Shown piece by piece: positions 58,124-64,000 of a stretch of DNA of 64,000 bases. The notes beneath the pieces were generated by a model. That model was not told the origin of the DNA. It did not search any database and was given only the letters and a program-made list of their open reading frames with translations. Position numbers and translations under genes: made by a program. Position 1 is the stretch's first letter, and each line of letters begins with the position of its first letter. This DNA is from Geodermatophilus sp. YIM 151500 (lineage in GTDB: Bacteria > Actinomycetota > Actinomycetes > Mycobacteriales > Geodermatophilaceae), in the NCBI RefSeq assembly GCF_025716945.1, contig NZ_JAOVZT010000001.1, positions 617,648 to 681,647 on the forward strand, written 5' to 3'.

Positions 58124-61100
58124 TCACCCCCGGGAACCGCCACCGAGGCTGTCGTCGGCAGCCAGCTCGTCGGCCCGTTCGGGGCAGGCGAACGCTTCGG
58201 CGAGCGCCTGGCGCCTCCCCCACGCCCCGCACCGCCAGGCCAGCGCCCGGCCCAGCGCCGCCGGGCTGCCGTCGACGTGGTCGACGCCGTCCTCCGGCCA
58301 CCAGGCCACCGCGCGGCCGCCCACGGTCAGCCGCTCGTGCACCGCGACGCCACCACCGAGCGCACCGCCGCCCTGCGCACTCCTGCCCCGCGCACCCCCG
58401 CCGGGCGCCCCGTCGTCCAGGGCGGGGCGGCCGAGCCGGGCGGCGGCCAGGCCAGCACCGGGCAGCGCGCTCCACGCCAGCCGCCGCGCCGGGCTGCTCG
58501 TCACCGACGCGCGCACCACCTCCGAGGCCAGCGGCAGGTCGAGCAGGTCGGCCACCGGTCCAGGGGCGCCGCCGGAGGGCACGAGCGGCGCATCGACCAG
58601 TGGCTGCAACCACGGTGCGTCGAGCACGACGGCGTCGCCGACCACCCGGTCGGGGCCGACCCGGACCCGCGCGGGCGGGTCGACCGCGACCCCGTCCAGC
58701 GCCGCGGCCAGCCGGGCGTGCACCTCGCGCAGCACGTCGGGACGCACCGTGCGGGCGGGGTCGCCGAGCCGCCGCAGCAGGTCCAGCGCGCCGTCCACGT
58801 CGCCCAGCACGTCGGCCACCGAGGCCGGCGGCGCGAGCAGCTCCAGCAGGTCGGGCGGCAGGTCGGCCGGCTCGTACAGTCCCTGCAACTCGGCGCCGTC
58901 GGGGTGCCGGAGGCGGTCGGGCCGCCGTCCCGCGAGCACCGGGCGGGTCCGCAGCCACCAGCGCAGGTACGACGGCGCCGTGACCGGCCCGAGCCGGACG
59001 TCGTCCCGGGTCACCGGCGGCAGCGCCGCCAGCAGCGGCAGCGCGGCCGCCCAGTCGGTGACCAGCTCCAGGTCGCGGACGGCGGTCACCTCCGGCCACG
59101 CCGGCGCAGGTTCCCCCGGCGGCAGCCGGTCGAGGACGGCGTCGACCCACTCCTCGACGGCGTCGACGTCGAGGTCGTCCGGGTCCTCGGCGCGGACGAC
59201 GGCGAAGGTGTCGAGCACGCCGACCGCCCGCAGCACCGCCGGGTCGGCGCCGGCGGCGACGTCCGGGTCGAGCGTGCCCAGCGCGTCCCCGGCGACCGCG
59301 CCGGCCAGCGGGGAGCCGGGCAGCACCAGCTCCCCCGCCGGCGCCCAGCCGCCGTCGGCGTCGGGCAGCGCGAGCTCGGCCAGCCAGGGCAGCTCGCCGG
59401 GGCGGACGCCGGCCGCCGCCACAAGCGCCAGCACGGCCCCGGCCAGCTCCTCGGGGTCCTCGCCGTCGACCTCGTCGAGGGCGTCGAGCGAGCCCTCGAC
59501 CGCGGCCCGCACCGCCGGGTCGGCGAGCACCCCCGCCGCGGTGGCGGGCTGCGCGCCCAGGCGCTCGAGCACCCGCCGCGCCGCGGGCGACCCGGCGGCC
59601 CCGGGCGCGGCCAGCCGCAGCCGCAGCGGTCCGAGCCGGTCGACCGGCAGCGCGGGATCGGGCAGCAGCACGCCCGCCGGGGCGTGCGCGGTGCGCCCGT
59701 CGGCCAGCGGCACCGGGAGCGCGGCCAGCTCGTCGCGGTCGGCGCCGTCCAGCGCGGCGTACAGCCGAGCCCACCACGCCGGCGGGCGGGCGACGCCGCG
59801 CACCGCCTCCACCACGTCGGCCAGGCGGAGCCGCCGCACGCCGAGGGCGGCCAGGGCGGGCAGACCGGACGGCGCCGACCAGCCGGCCGGCAGCAGACCG
59901 GGCAGCACGTCGGCCAGCGCCGCGACCCGCTCGTCGGTGGCGTCGTCGAGCGCCGCCGCCCGCTCCGGACGCAGCCGGTGGCCGTCCCGCTCGCCGGGCA
60001 GCCACGCCGTGCCGCGCAGCCGGTCGAGCACCGCCGTCCCCAGCGCGGCGTCGAGCTCGGCGCCGGCCAGGCCGACCCGGGGCACCAGCGCGAGCACCCC
60101 CGGATCGGCCGGCAGCGCCGTGAGCAGGTCGGCGTAGGCGTCCGCGGCCGCCGCGACCAGCGCGTCGGTGACCGGGCCGGGCAGCACGTGCCGCCGGTCG
60201 GGGCCGAGCGGGAAGGGCGCGATCAGCCGCACGGGCAGCGACAGCGGCTCGTCGCTCGGCGTGGGGGCGTGCACGAGCTGGCGCAGCGGCAGCGGTCGAG
60301 GGCGGCCGTCGTCGTCCAGCGGCACGGCGCAGGTGACCGTCCAGCCGCGGCGGGCGCGTTCCTCGACCGGCCGGTCGGCCAGCAGCGCGGGGTCCAGCTC
60401 GCCGGTGCGCCGCACCACCTGCCAGCGCGTCGTCGTCGCGCCGTCGGTGATCCCCGCGACCGCGGCCGCGCCCGGCCCGCCGGCGGGCGCCGGGGCGTCC
60501 ACCGACAGGGTGCGGACGGCGCCGTCGCGGACCACCTCGACCGCGCCGAGCCCGGGCAGCGCGAGCAGCAGCTCGGCCGGCAGCTCGTCGAGCGCCGCGA
60601 CCACCGCGGACCGGGAGCCCGAGCGCAGCGGCAGCACCACCTCGGTCGCGAAACCCTCCGGCGGGGCGCCGTCCGCGGGCCACGGCAGCCGCAGCACCGG
60701 CACCGCCCCGTCCCGGCGGGCCAGCTCGTCGGCCAGCGACGGCACCACCGCCACCTCCGCCCGCGTGCCCGCGGCGCTGAACCGGACCCCGCCCGAGGTG
60801 GAGATCAGCGCCGGCTCGTCGCTGACCGCGAGCACCGCGGCGAAGCCGACCCCGAACCGGCCGACGCCGCCGGGCTCGTCGCGCTTGGCCGAGGCCCGCA
60901 GCGTGGCCAGCGCCTGCACGCCGTCGGCGTCCAGCGGGGCTCCGGTGTTGGCCGCCCGCAGCACCTCGCCGGCCAGCTCGAGCCGCAGCCGCCCGGGCGT
61001 GCCCGCGCGCAGCGCGGCGTCGGCCGCGTTCTGCGCCAGTTCCACCAGCAACCGGTCGCGGTAGCCACCGCGGACCAGGTCCTCCTCGGCGTTGGCGTCC

Positions 61101-61198
61101 TCGCGGAAGCGGGCCGGCGAGGCGGCCCACGCGGCCAGCACGCGGGCGCGGATCGCCGCGGTGTCGAAGGGGTCGGCGGCGGTCACGCGCGCCAGCAT
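58124..61198 (-). CDS. Sacsin N-terminal ATPase-like (GHKL) protein
   Basis: A large protein (1024 residues from ATG 61198; a GTG at 61240 would add 14). The N-terminus is an Hsp90/GHKL-type ATP-binding domain as in sacsin repeats: RDRLLVELAQNAADAA (N box), then LRAANTGAPLDADGVQALATLRASAK and GVGRFGVGFAAVLAVSD (G2-like box). The remaining 850 residues are Leu/Ala/Pro-rich, with repeated DxLRxLGxxxAT and LPxPLADGR blocks resembling the solenoid found in actinobacterial sacsin-like proteins. A chaperone or ATP-switch role is possible but unproven. The divergent ALDH gene starts 110 bp away. Confidence 0.82.
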   Translation of the reverse strand: MLARVTAADPFDTAAIRARVLAAWAASPARFREDANAEEDLVRGGYRDRLLVELAQNAADAALRAGTPGRLRLELAGEVLRAANTGAPLDADGVQALATLRASAKRDEPGGVGRFGVGFAAVLAVSDEPALISTSGGVRFSAAGTRAEVAVVPSLADELARRDGAVPVLRLPWPADGAPPEGFATEVVLPLRSGSRSAVVAALDELPAELLLALPGLGAVEVVRDGAVRTLSVDAPAPAGGPGAAAVAGITDGATTTRWQVVRRTGELDPALLADRPVEERARRGWTVTCAVPLDDDGRPRPLPLRQLVHAPTPSDEPLSLPVRLIAPFPLGPDRRHVLPGPVTDALVAAAADAYADLLTALPADPGVLALVPRVGLAGAELDAALGTAVLDRLRGTAWLPGERDGHRLRPERAAALDDATDERVAALADVLPGLLPAGWSAPSGLPALAALGVRRLRLADVVEAVRGVARPPAWWARLYAALDGADRDELAALPVPLADGRTAHAPAGVLLPDPALPVDRLGPLRLRLAAPGAAGSPAARRVLERLGAQPATAAGVLADPAVRAAVEGSLDALDEVDGEDPEELAGAVLALVAAAGVRPGELPWLAELALPDADGGWAPAGELVLPGSPLAGAVAGDALGTLDPDVAAGADPAVLRAVGVLDTFAVVRAEDPDDLDVDAVEEWVDAVLDRLPPGEPAPAWPEVTAVRDLELVTDWAAALPLLAALPPVTRDDVRLGPVTAPSYLRWWLRTRPVLAGRRPDRLRHPDGAELQGLYEPADLPPDLLELLAPPASVADVLGDVDGALDLLRRLGDPARTVRPDVLREVHARLAAALDGVAVDPPARVRVGPDRVVGDAVVLDAPWLQPLVDAPLVPSGGAPGPVADLLDLPLASEVVRASVTSSPARRLAWSALPGAGLAAARLGRPALDDGAPGGGARGRSAQGGGALGGGVAVHERLTVGGRAVAWWPEDGVDHVDGSPAALGRALAWRCGAWGRRQALAEAFACPERADELAADDSLGGGSRG

Positions 61199-61308
61199 GG
61201 CAGCGCGGACGACGGCGTCCGCGGAGGGCGGGCGGACCACCGGCGGGCGGATCGGCGGGGTCCGGCTCGGCCCGCCGACGGTCCGCTACGCGCCGGTAAC
61301 CTCGCGTC

Positions 61309-62862
61309 ATGTCGCTCGCCGAGGAGATGCACCGGGCCGGTCGGGCCGCCGCCGGCACGGTCGACCCGCACGGCGCGCCGGGGACGTTCGCGTCGACCGA
61401 CCCCGCCAGCGGCGCGGTCGTCGGCGTGTTCCCGGTGCACGACGCCGACACCGTCCGGGCGACCGTGGCCCGTGCCCGGATCGCCGCCGAGCACTGGCGG
61501 GCGCTCGGTCCGGACGGGCGCCGGCGGCGGCTGGCCGCGTGGCGCGGCTACCTGGCCCGGCGCGTCCACGAGCTGGCCGAGCTGGTGCACCGGGAGAGCG
61601 GCAAGCCGCACGCCGACGCCGTCCTCGAGATCTGCCTGGCCGTCGACTCCGTCGCGTGGGCCGGCCGGCACGCGCGGAGGGTGCTCGGCCCGCGGCGGGT
61701 GCGTCCCGGCCTGCTGTCGGTCAACCACGCCGCCTCCGTCGAGTACCAGCCGCTGGGCGTCGTCGGCGTCATCGGGCCGTGGAACTACCCGGTGTTCACG
61801 CCGATGGGTTCGATCGCCTACGCGCTGGCGGCCGGCAACGCCGTCGTGTTCAAGCCCTCCGAGCACACCCCCGCGGTGGGCACCTGGCTGGCCACCGCGT
61901 GGCGGGCGGCGGTGCCCGACTGCGCCGACGCCTTCCTGGTCGTCACCGGCTCCGGTGGGACCGGGGCCGCGCTGTGCCGGGCGCCGGTCGACAAGCTGGC
62001 CTTCACCGGCTCGGCGGCCACGGGTCGGGCGGTCATGGCCGCCTGCGCCGAGACGCTCACGCCGGTGCTCATGGAGTGCGGCGGCAAGGACGCGATGATC
62101 GTCGACCACGACGCCGACGTGGCCGCCGCCGCCGATGCCGCCGTCTGGGGCGCGATGAGCAACGCCGGGCAGACCTGCATCGGCATCGAGCGGGTGTACG
62201 CGACCGCGGCGGTCTACGACAGGTTCGTCGCCGAGGTCACCGCGCGGGCGGCCCGGCTGCGCCCGGGCTCGGACGACGAGGCCGCGTACGGACCGATGAC
62301 GACGGCCGGGCAGGCCGACGTCGTCCGCCGGCACCTGGCCGACGCCGTGTCGTCGGGCGGGCGCGCGGTCACCGGGGGCGGCGTCGACGGCGGCCCGGAC
62401 CACGGCAGGTACGTGCGGCCCACCGTGCTGCTCGACGTGCCCGACGACTCGGCCGCGGTGACGGAGGAGACGTTCGGCCCCACGCTGACCGTGACCCGGG
62501 TCCGCGACGCCGAGGAGGCGCTCGCGCGGGCGAACGCCACCGCGTACGGGCTGGCCGGTGCGGTGTTCTCCGGCTCCCGCCGCCGGGGAGTGGACCTCGC
62601 CCGGCGGATGCGCAGCGGCATGACCTCGGTCAACGCAGTGCTCGCCTTCGCCGCGGTGCCGGCGCTGCCCTTCGGCGGTGTCGGCGAGAGCGGCTTCGGA
62701 CGCGTCCACGGCGAGGACGGGCTGCGGGAGTTCGCCCGCGCCAAGGCGGTCACCCGGCGCCGCTTCACCCTGCCCGTCGAGCTGATGAGCTTCGGCCGGC
62801 CGGCCGGCGCCGCCGACGCCCTGGCCCGGGTGGTCGGCCTCGTGCACGGCCGGCACCGGTGA
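61309..62862 (+). CDS. Aldehyde dehydrogenase (NAD(P)+)
   Basis: A 517-residue ALDH. All catalytic landmarks are visible: GPWNYP (Asn159), the cofactor lysine in VVFKPSEHTP (Lys182), FTGSAATGR, the general base in MECGGKDAM (Glu256), and the nucleophile in GQTCIGIERV (Cys290), followed by EETFGPTL and PFGGVGESGFGR. It oxidises an aldehyde to the acid; MECGGKD instead of LELGGK places it with succinate-semialdehyde or benzaldehyde-type groups. The next gene overlaps by 4 bp (GTGA), so an alcohol-to-aldehyde-to-acid route with the GMC enzyme is likely. Confidence 0.93.
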   Translation: MSLAEEMHRAGRAAAGTVDPHGAPGTFASTDPASGAVVGVFPVHDADTVRATVARARIAAEHWRALGPDGRRRRLAAWRGYLARRVHELAELVHRESGKPHADAVLEICLAVDSVAWAGRHARRVLGPRRVRPGLLSVNHAASVEYQPLGVVGVIGPWNYPVFTPMGSIAYALAAGNAVVFKPSEHTPAVGTWLATAWRAAVPDCADAFLVVTGSGGTGAALCRAPVDKLAFTGSAATGRAVMAACAETLTPVLMECGGKDAMIVDHDADVAAAADAAVWGAMSNAGQTCIGIERVYATAAVYDRFVAEVTARAARLRPGSDDEAAYGPMTTAGQADVVRRHLADAVSSGGRAVTGGGVDGGPDHGRYVRPTVLLDVPDDSAAVTEETFGPTLTVTRVRDAEEALARANATAYGLAGAVFSGSRRRGVDLARRMRSGMTSVNAVLAFAAVPALPFGGVGESGFGRVHGEDGLREFARAKAVTRRRFTLPVELMSFGRPAGAADALARVVGLVHGRHR

Positions 62863-64000
62863 CCGCCACCCCTCCCGCCGGTTCCGGCCTTGACCGGCGC
62901 CGGGGCAGCGGCGTCGGCCACCACCGCCGCACGGATGGCGGGGTGGAGAAGTTCGACGTGGTCGTCGTCGGTGCCGGGTCGGCCGGCTGCGCCCTCGCCG
63001 GACGGCTGACCGAGGACCCGTCGCTGCGCGTGCTGCTGCTGGAGGCCGGCGGCTCGGACGACGTGCTCGAGGTCAGGGTTCCGGCCGGCTGCCACAAGCT
63101 GTGGCGCACCCGCCGCGACTGGGGATACACGACCGAGCCGCAGCCGGGCCTCGGGGGGCGGCGGCTGTACTGGCCACGGGGCAAGCTGCTCGGCGGGTCG
63201 TCGTCGATGAACGCGATGATCTACGTGCGCGGTGCCGCGGCCGACTACGACGAGTGGGCTGCGCTGACCGGCGACGGCAGCTGGTCCTACGAGCACGTGC
63301 TGCCGCTGTTCCGGCGCAGCGAGGACAACGCCCGCGGCGCCGACCGCTGGCACGGCGTCGGCGGGCCGCTGCGGGTCGAGGACCTCCGCTCGCCGCACCC
63401 CTGGACGCGCGCGGTGATCGCGGCGGCGCAGGCCGTCGGCCACCCGCGCAACGACGACTTCAACGGCGCGGTCCAGGACGGCGTCGGGCCGTACCAGGTC
63501 ACGCAGCGGCGGGGTCGCCGGTGGTCGGCCGCGGACGCCTACCTGCACCCGGCGGCCGGGCGGCCCGGCCTGACCGTGCGCACCGGCGCGCTGGCCACCC
63601 GGGTGGTGGTGGAGCGCGGCCGGGCCGTCGGCGTGGAGTACCGCCACCGGGGCCGCACCCGGACGGCGCGGGCGGCGGCCGAGGTGGTGCTCGCCGGCGG
63701 GGCGGTGAACAGCCCGCAGCTGCTCCTGCTCTCCGGCATCGGGCCGGCCGAGCACCTGGGCTCCGTGGGCGTCGACGTCGTCCACGACCTGCCCGGCGTG
63801 GGCGCGGGCCTGCAGGACCACCCCGTCGTGCCGGTGATCTGGCACGTGCGCTCCGGGAAGTCGCTGCTCCGGGCCGAGTCCCCGTCGGGGTACGCGCGGT
63901 GGTTCGCCGCCCGCCGCGGCCCGCTCACCTCCAACCTGGCCGAGTCGGGGTTGTTCGCCCGGTCGGCGCCCGCCCTCCCCGGGTGCGACCTGCAGTTCCA
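62859..64000 (+). CDS. GMC oxidoreductase (choline/alcohol dehydrogenase type), partial
   Basis: The gene is cut by the window edge after about 380 codons. It carries the GMC flavoprotein N-terminus FDVVVVGAGSAGCALAGRLTEDP, the LEAGG strand, the signature YWPRGKLLGGSSSMNAMIYVRG, and the second signature VVLAGGAVNSPQLLLLSGIGP. GMC enzymes oxidise alcohols such as choline or polyethylene glycol with FAD. I place the start at GTG 62859, which overlaps the aldehyde dehydrogenase stop as GTGA and reads MTATPPAGSG; GTG 62943, directly before KFDVVV, is the alternative. The active-site histidines lie beyond the window. Confidence 0.88.
   Translation, partial: MTATPPAGSGLDRRRGSGVGHHRRTDGGVEKFDVVVVGAGSAGCALAGRLTEDPSLRVLLLEAGGSDDVLEVRVPAGCHKLWRTRRDWGYTTEPQPGLGGRRLYWPRGKLLGGSSSMNAMIYVRGAAADYDEWAALTGDGSWSYEHVLPLFRRSEDNARGADRWHGVGGPLRVEDLRSPHPWTRAVIAAAQAVGHPRNDDFNGAVQDGVGPYQVTQRRGRRWSAADAYLHPAAGRPGLTVRTGALATRVVVERGRAVGVEYRHRGRTRTARAAAEVVLAGGAVNSPQLLLLSGIGPAEHLGSVGVDVVHDLPGVGAGLQDHPVVPVIWHVRSGKSLLRAESPSGYARWFAARRGPLTSNLAESGLFARSAPALPGCDLQF

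Noticed and set aside
57711-61451. Minus-strand open frame of 1246 codons over the sacsin-like gene
   Set aside because: It lies in a different frame from the sacsin-like protein, with Arg/Gly/Ala-rich shadow composition.
1-64000. tRNA, rRNA or tmRNA genes, prophage or insertion-sequence elements
   Set aside because: I saw no tRNA-like T-arm sequences, rRNA segments, transposases, integrases or terminal inverted repeats. Short tRNAs could be missed by eye.

Overview
The window is very GC-rich (over 70% by eye), with mostly GTG/ATG starts, GTGA/ATGA gene overlaps and no visible rRNA or tRNA. Two DUF222/HNH-endonuclease loci, a DUF6318 lipoprotein, SpoIIE/RsbP-type phosphatases, DUF1206 and sacsin-like ATPase genes point to an actinobacterium. 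Geodermatophilaceae (Blastococcus/Geodermatophilus/Modestobacter) is my best guess, and the putative UAG-selenocysteine gene described below fits that family.

Layout. 0-8.1 kb: lipoprotein, GAF-GGDEF and EAL signalling proteins, a glutathionyl-hydroquinone-reductase-like enzyme, a DUF4407 membrane protein and a two-gene unit of unknown role. 8.2-14.9 kb: AlaX-like editing protein, DUF222-HNH gene, tandem ABM-like protein, PAS-GAF-SpoIIE phosphatase, then two exported proteins lying in a patch of unusually low GC. 15.0-16.2 kb: an Ldh2-type dehydrogenase with a possible 18-codon leader ORF.

16.2-25.2 kb (minus strand) is the most interesting part. A co-directional set encodes an ADP-forming acyl-CoA synthetase, enoyl-CoA hydratase, two acyl-CoA dehydrogenases, a thioredoxin-reductase-like flavoprotein fused to a UGSC-type (seleno)protein domain, and two paralogous proteins. 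The flavoprotein-UGSC frame is interrupted by one TAG codon exactly where UGSC-family proteins carry Sec or Cys (VGD-[TAG]-GSC). A SECIS-like hairpin follows 19 nt later. I read this as UAG-encoded selenocysteine. A divergent TetR gene and a perfect 16-bp palindrome lie at the head of the set.

26-46 kb: catabolic blocks. 26.2-32.3 kb has two FAH-family hydrolases, an SDR and a DHDPS-family protein, with a divergent L-2-hydroxyglutarate-oxidase-like gene and an MFS transporter. 32.3-41.7 kb is a tightly coupled TRAP-TAXI operon (binding protein, DUF1850, fused permease, DUF6282, a two-enzyme fusion of an isopropylmalate/isocitrate-type dehydrogenase with an Ldh2 dehydrogenase, an MFS gene, a truncated RraA remnant and a 6PGDH-like dehydrogenase) facing a GntR gene. 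42.9-46.3 kb has an SDR, an MFS transporter and a class III CoA-transferase.

46.5-64 kb: a decayed DUF222-HNH pseudogene, a second acyl-CoA dehydrogenase pair joined by a 25-codon ORF, an RsbQ-RsbP-like stress pair, small zinc-ribbon and membrane proteins, a thiolase, a STAS antagonist, a sacsin-like ATPase, an aldehyde dehydrogenase and a GMC oxidoreductase cut by the window edge. All functional statements rest on motif recognition by reading; no search was run.
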